From Nostocoides sp. (GTDB lineage Bacteria > Actinomycetota > Actinomycetes > Actinomycetales > Dermatophilaceae): 64,000 bases of DNA. The translations under genes were made by a program, and so were the position numbers. The stretch is from NCBI GenBank assembly GCA_016702415.1, contig JADJEA010000024.1, positions 372,001-436,000 of the forward strand, in the 5' to 3' direction. Each line of letters begins with the position of its first letter. Position 1 is the stretch's first letter. Below, piece by piece: positions 39,217 through 47,184 of the stretch. Below the pieces are notes generated by a model, which was given only the letters and a program-made list of their open reading frames with translations, was not told the origin of the DNA and searched no databases.

Positions 39217-40214
39217 CCGCGCCACCCGTCGCCGATCTGCTTGCGGGACTGCGCGTCGTCGCCATCCCGATGGCCGTTCCGTTCCGGGGGGTCACCACGC
39301 GGGAGGTGGCGCTGATCGAGGGGCCAGCCGGGTGGGGCGAGTTCGGGCCATTCCCGGAATACGAGCCGCCCGAGGCGGCCCGTTGGCTGACCGCCGCGAT
39401 CGAGAGCGCGTATGCCGCCTGGCCCGCCCCAGTCAGATGCGCCATCGCCGTCAACGCCACCGTCCCGGCCGTGCCCGCGGATCGGGTGCCCGCGATCCTC
39501 GCCCGGTTCCCCGGCTGCACGACGGTCAAGGTCAAGATCGCCCAGGCGGGTCAGCACCTCGCCGACGACATCAGGCGCGTCGAGCGGGTCCGTCGCGAAC
39601 TCGGTCCGGACGCGCGCATCCGCCTGGATGCCAACGGGGCCTTGACGGTCGGGGAGGCCGCACTCGCGCTGAAAGCGTTGGCCGCGTTCGACATCGACTA
39701 TGTCGAGCAACCCGTGGAGACACTCGCGGAGCTTCGCGCGCTACGCGCCGAGTTGGCCCGGGCCCGGGTCGAGATGCGGGTCGCCGCGGACGAGGCGATC
39801 CGCAAGGCCGACGACCCCCTCCGGGTGGACCTCACCGGCCTGGCCGACCTGCTCGTGCTCAAGGTCGCGCCGTCGGGGGGAATCCGCCGGGCCCTGCGGA
39901 TCGTGGCGGCCCACGGGCTGCCGGTCGTCGTCTCCTCGGCGCTCGACACCTCCATCGGGATCGCCGCCGGCGCCGCCCTCGCCGCCGCGCTCCCGGAGCT
40001 GGACGGCGCCTGTGGCCTCGGGACCCTCGCTCTCATGGACGGCGACGTGTGTGCGGCATCGATGACGGCGACCAGGGGATGGGTGGTTCCCCGGCGGGTC
40101 TCCCCCGACGAGGACCTCCTCGACCGGTATGCCGCCCCCCCGGATCGGATCGCCTGGTGGCGTCGGCGCGTCGTCGCCTGTCGCGAACACCTGGGTCGTG
40201 CCGACGCGCGCTGA
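39213..40214 (+). CDS. menC: o-succinylbenzoate synthase
   Basis: Enolase-superfamily enzyme of menaquinone synthesis, dehydrating SHCHC to o-succinylbenzoate. The 333-residue protein has the catalytic lysine pair in TTVKVKIA, the metal ligands Asp in RIRLDANGALTV, Glu in DYVEQPVE and Asp in RVAADEAIRK, and the second lysine in LVLKVAPSGG. The order and spacing fit the short actinobacterial MenC. GTG 39213 overlaps the upstream stop by 4 bp. No other men gene is in the window, so a related N-acylamino-acid racemase activity cannot be strictly excluded. Confidence 0.9.
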   Translation: MTAPPVADLLAGLRVVAIPMAVPFRGVTTREVALIEGPAGWGEFGPFPEYEPPEAARWLTAAIESAYAAWPAPVRCAIAVNATVPAVPADRVPAILARFPGCTTVKVKIAQAGQHLADDIRRVERVRRELGPDARIRLDANGALTVGEAALALKALAAFDIDYVEQPVETLAELRALRAELARARVEMRVAADEAIRKADDPLRVDLTGLADLLVLKVAPSGGIRRALRIVAAHGLPVVVSSALDTSIGIAAGAALAAALPELDGACGLGTLALMDGDVCAASMTATRGWVVPRRVSPDEDLLDRYAAPPDRIAWWRRRVVACREHLGRADAR

Positions 40215-40287
40215 CCGCGCCCGGGCGACCTGCGGCAGGCCACATCAACGGGGCGGTCAGGGACGACGCACCCGCTGCCGGCGGGTG

Positions 40288-41256
40288 TCAGGGGGACGTC
40301 GGTGAGGCGGTGACGTCGATGGCGGCCGGCCAGGCCGGATCGCAATTGCCCAGCCGCACACCATCATTGAGCTCCTCGACCACCGGGTAGCCCGCCTCCG
40401 CCAGGCGAGCCCGGTCGAGGCTGCCGGGGTGGTGGAGCCCCAGGACAAGGTGCCCGTCCCGCGTGGCTGCGGACGCCCCGGAGGTCACCGACGACGCCTC
40501 CCCGAGCGCCCGCCGCACCCGGGCGAGGACCCGATTCCCTTGCGCGGCAACGTCCTCCAGGGGTTTCTCACCCAGGCCGGGCGCCGCCCGGGCGGGTATG
40601 CCGCGGCGCAGGTTCGCGGCATACGGCTCGATCCTGCTGTGCCACAGCGTTTCCGCCGCCCTTCGCAGGGTCTCGGGTGGGCCATTGTTGTCGAGCACGA
40701 CATCCGCGGCGGCCCGCCGCTCCTCATCGCTCGCCTGAGCGGCGATCCGCCGCCGGGCGTCGGCCTCCTCGAGCCCGCGATGCGTGACCAGACGGTCGAC
40801 CCGGACCTGCGTTTCGGTGAGGACGGCGACGACGAGGTGATAGTCGGCCGACATTCGCTTCTCGACCAGGAGCGGCATGTCGTGGACGGCGATCCCCCCG
40901 GGCGGGACGGCGGCGAACTGCCGAGCAGCCTCGGCCCAGATCAACGGATGGGTGATCCCTTCCAGAGCCGCCAAGGCGGCCGGGTCGGCGAAGACGAGGC
41001 CGGCCAGGGCAGCGCGATCGAGATCCCCGGCCGCGGTCACGACCCGAGCACCGAATGTCTCGACGATGGACGCCAGACCCGGCGTGCCCACGGCGACGAC
41101 GTCGCGGGCGATCCGGTCGGCGTCGACCACGACGGCCCCGAGCCCGGCAAACACAGCAGCGGCCGTGGACTTCCCCGATCCGATCCCCCCGGTCAGGCCC
41201 ACGCGGAGGACGGGTTCCTGCGGGCGCACTCGAGAGGCATTGGGCGACATGCTCAT
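40288..41256 (-). CDS. coaE: dephospho-CoA kinase with C-terminal extension
   Basis: Last step of coenzyme A synthesis. The kinase domain (about residues 15-215) has the P-loop GLTGGIGSGKST, VVVDADRIARDVV, the HPLIW segment and MPLLVEKRM with QVRVDRLVTHRGLEEADARRRIAAQ and VLDNNG. About 100 further residues (LRRGIPARAAPGLGEKPLED onward, ending WPAAIDVTASPTSP) extend beyond the normal end. Several actinobacterial CoaE proteins carry a GrpB/UPF0157 domain here; this tail is too short and lacks the typical GrpB HVGSTAVPGL motif, so it may be a diverged or shortened version. It lies downstream of rpsA on the same strand behind a terminator. Confidence 0.92.
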   Translation of the reverse strand: MSMSPNASRVRPQEPVLRVGLTGGIGSGKSTAAAVFAGLGAVVVDADRIARDVVAVGTPGLASIVETFGARVVTAAGDLDRAALAGLVFADPAALAALEGITHPLIWAEAARQFAAVPPGGIAVHDMPLLVEKRMSADYHLVVAVLTETQVRVDRLVTHRGLEEADARRRIAAQASDEERRAAADVVLDNNGPPETLRRAAETLWHSRIEPYAANLRRGIPARAAPGLGEKPLEDVAAQGNRVLARVRRALGEASSVTSGASAATRDGHLVLGLHHPGSLDRARLAEAGYPVVEELNDGVRLGNCDPAWPAAIDVTASPTSP

Positions 41257-41395
41257 TCACTCTCCGCCCACACGCACTCGGTGCCGCACCAGCCGACGGG
41301 ATTGACCTGCGTCCCACTCTCCATGGCCTGCATTCTCCGCCACCAGCCCGCGTCGCCACGCCAGGGGCGTCAGCCACGGGATCAGCCACGGACGC

Positions 41396-41439
41396 AATGC
41401 GACCGGCCCGCACCCCACGGGGTACGGGCCGGTCGCATT
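41396..41439 (-). terminator. strong terminator stem downstream of rpsA
   Basis: AATGCGACCGGCCCG (41396-41410) pairs perfectly with CGGGCCGGTCGCATT (41425-41439), and the loop itself holds an inner ACCCC/GGGGT stem of 5 bp with one mismatch at the junction. It lies 33 bp after the rpsA stop. Confidence 0.75.
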
Positions 41440-41471
41440 GGGTCCGGCGGGCGGCACGCGCCCGCTGACCG

Positions 41472-42938
41472 TCAGTTGCCGGTGAGCTTCTCGCGAAGCG
41501 CGGCGAGAGCCTCGTCGGAGGCGAGGGTGCCCTCGGCGGCCGCGGCGGCACCGCTGGAGCCGGAGGAGGAGTAGGAGGTCGGGACCTCCGCCTCGCCGCC
41601 GGCCTCGGCCTCGTCGCGCGCGGCCTTCTCGATCTGGGCGCGGTGCGCCTCCCAACGGGCGTGGGCCTCGGCATACTGCTTCTCCCAGGCCTCGCGCTGC
41701 TTCTCGTAGCCCTCAAGCCACTCGTTGGTCTCCGGGTCGAAGCCCTCCGGGTACTTGTAGTTGCCGGCCTCGTCGTACTCGGCGGCCATCCCGTAGAGGG
41801 TCGGGTCGAACTCGACCTGGCCGGCACCATCCTCGTTCGCCTGCTTGAGCGACAACGAGATCCGGCGACGCTCGAGGTCGATGTCGATGACCTTGACGAA
41901 GATCTCGGAGCCGACGGTGACGACCTGCTCGGGCAACTCGACGTGACGCTCGGCGAGCTCGGAGATGTGGACCAGGCCCTCGATGCCGTCGGCGACCCGG
42001 ACGAACGACCCGAAGGGCACGAGCTTGGTGACCTTGCCCGGGACGACCTGGCCGATCGCGTGGGTGCGCGCGAAGTGCTGCCACGGGTCTTCCTGGGTCG
42101 CCTTGAGCGACAACGAAACCCGCTCGCGGTCCATGTCGACGTCGAGCACCTCGACGGTGACCTCGTCACCGACCTCGACGACCTCCGACGGGTGGTCGAT
42201 GTGCTTCCACGACAACTCGGAGACGTGGACCAGACCGTCGACCCCACCGAGGTCGACGAACGCACCGAAGTTGACGATCGAGGAGACGACGCCGGAGCGC
42301 ACCTGCCCCTTCTGCAGCTCGCGCAGGAAGGTCGAGCGGACCTCGGACTGGGTCTGCTCGAGCCACGCGCGGCGGGAGAGGACGACGTTGTTGCGGTTCT
42401 TGTCGAGCTCAATGATCTTGGCCTCGATCTCCTTGCCGACATAGGGCTGGAGGTCGCGGACCCGGCGCATCTCGACGAGCGAGGCCGGAAGGAACCCGCG
42501 CAGGCCGATGTCGAGGATGAGGCCACCCTTGACGACCTCGATGACGGAGCCCTTGACGACGCCGTCCTCCTCCTTGATCTTCTCGATCGTGCCCCAGGCG
42601 CGCTCGTACTGCGCGCGCTTCTTGGAGAGGATCAGCCGGCCTTCCTTGTCCTCCTTCTGGAGGACCAGGGCCTCGACCTCGTCACCGAGGCTCACGATCT
42701 CGGCGGGATCGACGTCGTTGCGGATCGACAGCTCGCGGGCGGGGATGACGCCTTCGGACTTGTACCCGATGTCGAGCAGGACCTCGTCGCGGTCGACCTT
42801 GACGATGCGTCCGGCGACGATGTCACCGTCGTTGAAGTGCTTGATGGTCTCGTCGATGGCGGCGAGAAGTTCTTCCTCAGAGCCGATGTCGTTGATGGCG
42901 ATCTGAGGGGCGGTCGAAGCGACCGGGCTGGCAGTCAT
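41472..42938 (-). CDS. rpsA: 30S ribosomal protein S1
   Basis: mRNA-binding ribosomal protein. The 488-residue protein has four S1 domains at about residues 35-105, 122-187, 208-276 and 293-362. They begin GDIVAGRIVKVDRDEVLLDIGYKSEG, GVVKGSVIEVVKGGLILDIG, GQVRSGVVSSIVNFGAFVDLGG and GQVVPGKVTKLVPFGSFVRVADG. A C-terminal acidic, coiled-coil-like and Ser-rich tail follows. Four domains plus tail is the actinobacterial form. ATG 42938 (MTASPVAS) is chosen; the frame is open slightly upstream but starts there are not conserved. A 14-bp tandem repeat array occupies the upstream region shared with the divergent methyltransferase. Confidence 0.95.
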   Translation of the reverse strand: MTASPVASTAPQIAINDIGSEEELLAAIDETIKHFNDGDIVAGRIVKVDRDEVLLDIGYKSEGVIPARELSIRNDVDPAEIVSLGDEVEALVLQKEDKEGRLILSKKRAQYERAWGTIEKIKEEDGVVKGSVIEVVKGGLILDIGLRGFLPASLVEMRRVRDLQPYVGKEIEAKIIELDKNRNNVVLSRRAWLEQTQSEVRSTFLRELQKGQVRSGVVSSIVNFGAFVDLGGVDGLVHVSELSWKHIDHPSEVVEVGDEVTVEVLDVDMDRERVSLSLKATQEDPWQHFARTHAIGQVVPGKVTKLVPFGSFVRVADGIEGLVHISELAERHVELPEQVVTVGSEIFVKVIDIDLERRRISLSLKQANEDGAGQVEFDPTLYGMAAEYDEAGNYKYPEGFDPETNEWLEGYEKQREAWEKQYAEAHARWEAHRAQIEKAARDEAEAGGEAEVPTSYSSSGSSGAAAAAEGTLASDEALAALREKLTGN

Positions 42939-43050
42939 GTAGTAGGAACTCCGATGCGGATGGGTGCGTAGTGCGGACAGGGAACGCGCGCGCACGCCGA
43001 CAGGGCGCACGCGTGCCCGGCCAGTCTAGTTGCGCTGTCGAGAGGGGGTC

Positions 43051-43134
43051 AAAGTCCCGGACCCAGAGTCTCGGACGCAAAGTCCCGGACCCAAAGTCCC
43101 GGACCCAAAGTCCCGGACCCAAAGTCACCGACCC
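43051..43134. repeat. six 14-bp tandem repeats in the rpsA / methyltransferase divergent region
   Basis: Six contiguous units of AAAGTCCCGGACCC: units 1, 3, 4 and 5 are identical, unit 2 (AGAGTCTCGGACGC) and unit 6 (AAAGTCACCGACCC) vary. Units include the half-palindrome GTCCCGGAC. The array sits 113 bp upstream of the rpsA start and 20 bp upstream of the divergent ATG at 43155. Confidence 0.92.
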
Positions 43135-43154
43135 CGAGCCACCACAATGGCTGT

Positions 43155-43958
43155 ATGCCGCATCCCGCCCGCCGCGACGTCACCCAGGCGGCGTCGGTGC
43201 GCGCCCAACGGCAGTGGTGGGACGCCGAGGCCGACGACTATTACGCCGAGCACGGGGAGTTCCTCGGTGACGCGAGCTTCGTGTGGGGTCCCGAGGGCTG
43301 GACCGAGGCCGACCTCGGCCTGCTCTCCCCCGACGGCGGTATGCCGCGCGGTCCCGTCCTCGAGATCGGCGGCGGCGCGGGCCAGTGCGCGCGCTGGCTG
43401 CGGACCCGGGGGGTCGATGTGATCACCAGCGACCTGTCCGGGGGGATGGCCCGGCGAGCGCGCTCCCTCAATCGAACGACGGGCGTCCCCGTGCCCGTCC
43501 TCCAGTGCGACGCCGCTCGGCTTCCGTTCGGCGACACCACCTTCGGGACGGTGTTCACGGCATACGGCGCGGTGCCCTTCGTCGCGGACTCCGCGCGCGT
43601 CATGCGCGAGACCGCGCGGGTGCTGGTGGCCGGCGGCCGGTTCGTCTTCTCCACGACCCACCCGATCCGCTGGGCCTTCCCCGACGTCCCGGGACGGGCC
43701 GGATTGACCGTCCACCAGAGCTACTTCGACACCAGGCCGTATGCCGAGTTCGACGACCGCGGGCGGCTCACCTATGTCGAGCACCACCGGACGATGGGAG
43801 CGCGGGTTCGCGAGCTCGTTGCCGCCGGCTTCCGCGTCCTCGACGTCGTCGAGCCCGAATGGCGGGACGGCAACGACTCGGAGTGGGGCGGCTGGTCGCC
43901 GCTGCGGGGGCGGCTGATCCCCGGGACCGCGATCTTCGTCGCCGAGAAGGCCGACTGA
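43155..43958 (+). CDS. class I SAM-dependent methyltransferase
   Basis: 267-residue methyltransferase of the Methyltransf_11 type. The SAM motif I is VLEIGGGAGQCARWL, motif II region VITSDLSGGMARRA, and VLQCDAARLPFGDTTFGTVFTAYGAVPFV followed by RVLVAGGRFVFSTTHPIRWAFPDVPG, as in actinobacterial proteins of this group. The C-terminal half carries YFDTRPYAEFDDRGRLTYVEHHRTMG and EPEWRDGNDSEWGGWSPLRG. The substrate is unknown. ATG 43155 overlaps an octamer GTATGCCG and is only 20 bp from the repeat array, so its leader is short. Confidence 0.85.
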   Translation: MPHPARRDVTQAASVRAQRQWWDAEADDYYAEHGEFLGDASFVWGPEGWTEADLGLLSPDGGMPRGPVLEIGGGAGQCARWLRTRGVDVITSDLSGGMARRARSLNRTTGVPVPVLQCDAARLPFGDTTFGTVFTAYGAVPFVADSARVMRETARVLVAGGRFVFSTTHPIRWAFPDVPGRAGLTVHQSYFDTRPYAEFDDRGRLTYVEHHRTMGARVRELVAAGFRVLDVVEPEWRDGNDSEWGGWSPLRGRLIPGTAIFVAEKAD

Positions 43959-44110
43959 CCCCCGCACCGTCATCACCCCGGCAACTCACCCGGCGCCCGC
44001 ACCGCCCCGCAGATGCCCGGCCGCGGTGTGGCGATACGGCATACGGCCACACTAGGTTTGGACACGCGGGTCGTCCGGCCCGCGGGCCAACGAACGGGAG
44101 GTCGGGCAAC

Positions 44111-44869
44111 GTGAGCACTCACGGGGTCGCGCTGGGCATCGACATCGGAGGATCCGGCATCAAGGGTGCCCCCGTCGACATCGCCACGGGTCAGTTCCTC
44201 CAGCCGCGCGCCAAGATCGCGACCCCCGAGAAGTCGACGCCGAAGGCGGTGGCCGCGATCGTTGACCAGATCGCCGACATGTTCACCGCCGACCTGCCCA
44301 AGGACGCACCCATCGGCGTCACCATCCCCGGTGTGGTCCAGCACGGCATCGTGCGGACCGCGGCCAATATCGACAAGAGCTGGGTCGACGCCCCGGGCCA
44401 GGACATCTTCTCCGAGGCCCTCGGTCGCAAGTGCCTCCTCGTCAACGACGCCGACGCGGCGGGCGTGGCGGAGCAGCGATTCGGTGCCGCAAAGGGCCAC
44501 GAGGGCCTCGTCATCCGCACCACTCTCGGCACCGGCATCGGGATCGCCTTGCTGCACAACGGAATCCTCATCCCCAACTGCGAGCTCGGGCACCTCGAGG
44601 TCGACGGGTACGACGCGGAGACCCGGGCCGCCTCCAGCGCGAAAGAGCGCGAAGGGCTGAAGTACCAGGAGTGGGCGGAGAAGCGGCTGCAGCCCTATTA
44701 CACCGCGCTCGAGAATCTCCTGTGGCCCGATCTCTTCGTCGTCGGCGGCGGGATCTCCCGCAAGGCCGACAAGTTCCTCCCCCTGCTGAAACTGCGGACC
44801 CCGATCGTCCCGGCCCAACTGGAGAACCAAGCCGGGATCGTCGGCGCTGCGGCCCTCGCCGCGGACTGA
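44111..44869 (+). CDS. ppgK: polyphosphate glucokinase
   Basis: Phosphorylates glucose using polyphosphate or ATP; characteristic of actinobacteria. The 252-residue ROK-fold enzyme has the N-terminal phosphate motif GIDIGGSGIKGAPVD, DAPIGVTIPGVV, the catalytic Asp in LLVNDADAAGVAEQRFGAAKG, TTLGTGIGIALLHNGILIPNCELGHLEV with the ROK glutamate-glycine, and GGGISRKADKFLP in the C-terminal lobe. GTG 44111 follows GGGAGG at good spacing. A possible -10 TAGGTT is at 44053-44058. Supplies glucose 6-phosphate to the pentose phosphate and glycolytic enzymes encoded earlier in the window, although it is a separate unit. Confidence 0.93.
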   Translation: MSTHGVALGIDIGGSGIKGAPVDIATGQFLQPRAKIATPEKSTPKAVAAIVDQIADMFTADLPKDAPIGVTIPGVVQHGIVRTAANIDKSWVDAPGQDIFSEALGRKCLLVNDADAAGVAEQRFGAAKGHEGLVIRTTLGTGIGIALLHNGILIPNCELGHLEVDGYDAETRAASSAKEREGLKYQEWAEKRLQPYYTALENLLWPDLFVVGGGISRKADKFLPLLKLRTPIVPAQLENQAGIVGAAALAAD

Positions 44870-44872
44870 TCC

Positions 44873-44925
44873 GCTGAGCTGCCCGGGTCCTCGGCCGCGA
44901 GGTGTCGGCCGACCCCGGCCTCAGC
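44873..44925. terminator. stem-loop between convergent ppgK and decarboxylase genes
   Basis: GCTGAG at 44873-44878 pairs with CTCAGC at 44920-44925, reinforced by an inner CCGGGTC/GACCCCGG stem. It overlaps the 3' end of the next gene and fits a bidirectional terminator. Confidence 0.5.
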
Positions 44926-45913
44926 CGTTGAGGATCTGCTGCGTCGTCTCGGGAGCAAGCGGTGGAGCGCCGAAAGCCGCGCGGGCGTCCTGCTCGCGGA
45001 ACCAGTCGATCGTCCGACGCAGACCCTCCTCGACCGGAACCCGGGGCGCCCAGCCGAGCAGCGTCGAGGCGAGCGTGGTGTCGGGTTGCCGGACGGTCGG
45101 GTCGTCGACCGGCCGCGCGATGTGGACGACCTCGCTGGTCGAGCCGGTGAGGTCGATGATCCACTTGGCGAGTTCGAGCATGGAGATCTCGTGCGGGTTC
45201 CCGATATTGATCGGGCCTGCGTGCGGGCTCCCCGCCAACGCGAGGATGCCGGCGACGAGGTCGTCGACGTAGCAGATCGAGCGGGTCTGTGATCCGTCGC
45301 CGGCCACCGTGACCGGCTCACCGGCCAGAGCCTGGCGGATGAAGTTGGGGATCGCCCGGCCGTCGTTGGGGCGCATCCGTGGCCCGAAGGTGTTGAAGAT
45401 CCGGACAATCCCGGTGTCGACCCCGTGCGTATGCCGATACGCCAGCGTCAGCGCTTCGGCGAACCGCTTCGCCTCGTCGTACACCCCGCGAGGTCCGACG
45501 GGGTTGACATGGCCCCAATAGGTCTCGGGCTGCGGGTGGATCTCGGGATCGCCATACACCTCCGAGGTCGAGGCAAGGACGAATCGGGCGCCCTTCTCCT
45601 TGGCCAGCCCGAGCGCGTGCAGGGTGCCCACCGACCCGACCTTGAGGGTCTCGATCGGCACCCGGAGATAGTCGATCGGCGAGGCCGGGGAGGCGAAGTG
45701 GAGGACGATGTCGACGGGGCCGGGGACGTGGACGTAGTCGGTGACGTCCGTGCGCACGAGGCGGAAGCCAGGCGCTCCGACGAGGTGGGCGACATTCTCC
45801 GGGTTGCCGGTCAGGAAGTTGTCGAGGCAGACGACCTCGTCACCGCGCGCGACGAAGGCATCGCACAGATGGGATCCGAGAAAGCCCGCGCCGCCGGTGA
45901 CGACAACGCGCAC
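44921..45913 (-). CDS. NAD-dependent epimerase, UDP-glucuronate decarboxylase type
   Basis: Predicted to convert UDP-glucuronate to UDP-xylose or a related UDP-sugar for glycan synthesis. The 330-residue SDR protein has the NAD motif VTGGAGFLGSHLCD, DNFLTGNPENVAHL, HFASPASPIDYLRVPIETLKVG, the catalytic Ser and Y-x3-K site in STSEVYGDPEIHPQPETYWGHVNP plus GVYDEAKRFAEAL, and RIFNTFGPRMRPNDGRAIPNF, all highly characteristic of UXS enzymes. Substrate assignment is from these motifs. Located 7 bp downstream of the DUF3068 gene on the same strand, so the two likely form a unit. Confidence 0.88.
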   Translation of the reverse strand: MRVVVTGGAGFLGSHLCDAFVARGDEVVCLDNFLTGNPENVAHLVGAPGFRLVRTDVTDYVHVPGPVDIVLHFASPASPIDYLRVPIETLKVGSVGTLHALGLAKEKGARFVLASTSEVYGDPEIHPQPETYWGHVNPVGPRGVYDEAKRFAEALTLAYRHTHGVDTGIVRIFNTFGPRMRPNDGRAIPNFIRQALAGEPVTVAGDGSQTRSICYVDDLVAGILALAGSPHAGPINIGNPHEISMLELAKWIIDLTGSTSEVVHIARPVDDPTVRQPDTTLASTLLGWAPRVPVEEGLRRTIDWFREQDARAAFGAPPLAPETTQQILNG

Positions 45914-45920
45914 AGGAGGG

Positions 45921-47039
45921 CTATTCCTTCTCGAGGTTGATGGTGCGCGGCGGCTGCTTGTCGAGGTTGACCGTCCGCGGGATGGTGGCCTCGGGGGCGG
46001 GGAGGGTGGCCTCGGCGGCCGACGCCTCGACCGCGCTGGTCGGCAGGGCCTGGGTCCGCTCGACGGTCAGATCGGGGTCGCCCGGAGCGGCCCACTGCCC
46101 GGCTGCGGGAGCCGTGCCGGTCGTGTCCGGCCCGGATGAGGTGACCTCGATCGGGGAACCCTCGGCTTGGGGCGTGCCGGACGAGCGCATGAGGATGAAC
46201 CCCAGGGCGAGGGAGAGGAGGCCGAGCAGGCCGGCGATGAGCGGCATACGACCGACCAGGCCGAGCTTGCCGCCATTGGCCTTGGCGTCCTTGACCGCAT
46301 TGCCGATGGTCGTGTCATCCATCTTGAGGTTGAGATCCAGGGCGACATCGCCATTGGGAAGGATGCGGCTCTGGTGCTCCGTCTGGTTGATGATCGCGCC
46401 CGTCATCGGGTCGATCCAGAGCGTCTTCTCGTCGCTATAGGTGCCCTTGACACCCGAGGAGATCTCGGCAGGCTCGTTGTCGACCTTGATCATGAACTTG
46501 TAGGTGTTGAGGTCTTGAACCTTCTCCTCACCCTGGAAGGTCGCGTCGACGGCGCGCCCGAGGACGCTGTCCCAGAAGGGATACGTCTTCTTCTGGACGT
46601 CGAAGGGGAACTTGTTGATCAGGCCCTCGTGGGGGGAGGCGTCGGCGCCGAGGTAGTGCTCCTGGTCCTTGACCGCCAGGCCCGTCGTGCGGTCGGTGGC
46701 GAAGGCGTCCGTTGACGCGTTGATGAGCTTGCTGTCCGTGCCCTCGGCGTTGACACAGTCGCCCGCGGTGCCGTCGGGGTCGCGGATGAGGCAGGTGAAG
46801 GTCTGGAAGACCACCGTGTTGGAGTCGGAGACCTGGCCGTCGACAACCGAGCGGGTCATGCCCTTGGCGGGGGTGCGGTCGCCGGTCAGATAAACCGCGT
46901 CACCGATCGCCCGGCTGGTGTTCTTCGTGTCGAGCGGGGTCTTCTTGACCTGGCCGGGGACCCACATGAGGACCAGCAACGCCGTCGTCAGGAAGAATCC
47001 CCCGAGACCGAGAAGGAGGGGAGCAAGGACTTTCCGCAT
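45921..47039 (-). CDS. DUF3068 (PorA-like) membrane protein
   Basis: 372-residue membrane-anchored protein of the DUF3068 family, common in actinobacteria with complex envelopes. It has an N-terminal helix (LAPLLLGLGGFFLTTALLVLMW), a large extracytoplasmic domain with INKFPFDVQKKTYPFWDSVLGRAVDATFQGEEKVQDLNTYKF and TLWIDPMTGAIINQTEHQ, and a second helix (GRMPLIAGLLGLLSLALGFILM) followed by an Ala/Pro/Thr-rich cytoplasmic tail ending in two RTVNLDKQ/RTINLEKE-like repeats. ATG 47039 precedes the first helix. Mycobacterial homologues are reported as envelope proteins. Neighbouring acyltransferase and AftD genes suggest a glycan-related role, not established. Confidence 0.85.
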   Translation of the reverse strand: MRKVLAPLLLGLGGFFLTTALLVLMWVPGQVKKTPLDTKNTSRAIGDAVYLTGDRTPAKGMTRSVVDGQVSDSNTVVFQTFTCLIRDPDGTAGDCVNAEGTDSKLINASTDAFATDRTTGLAVKDQEHYLGADASPHEGLINKFPFDVQKKTYPFWDSVLGRAVDATFQGEEKVQDLNTYKFMIKVDNEPAEISSGVKGTYSDEKTLWIDPMTGAIINQTEHQSRILPNGDVALDLNLKMDDTTIGNAVKDAKANGGKLGLVGRMPLIAGLLGLLSLALGFILMRSSGTPQAEGSPIEVTSSGPDTTGTAPAAGQWAAPGDPDLTVERTQALPTSAVEASAAEATLPAPEATIPRTVNLDKQPPRTINLEKE

Positions 47040-47184
47040 GGACGTGGACTCCTCGGGGGTTGACAGCGGTCGGCAGATGCTACCAGTGGGTAAGCCGTCT
47101 TGTGCAATACCCGACACGCGGTCGGGCTACCGACGGTATCCAAATGAGACCACTCCCGCTTGTCTGCGCGATGGATTGACGGGT

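Noticed and set aside
43051..43134. Possible plasmid-type origin iterons
   Set aside because: No replication initiator gene or DnaA boxes nearby; the surrounding genes are chromosomal.
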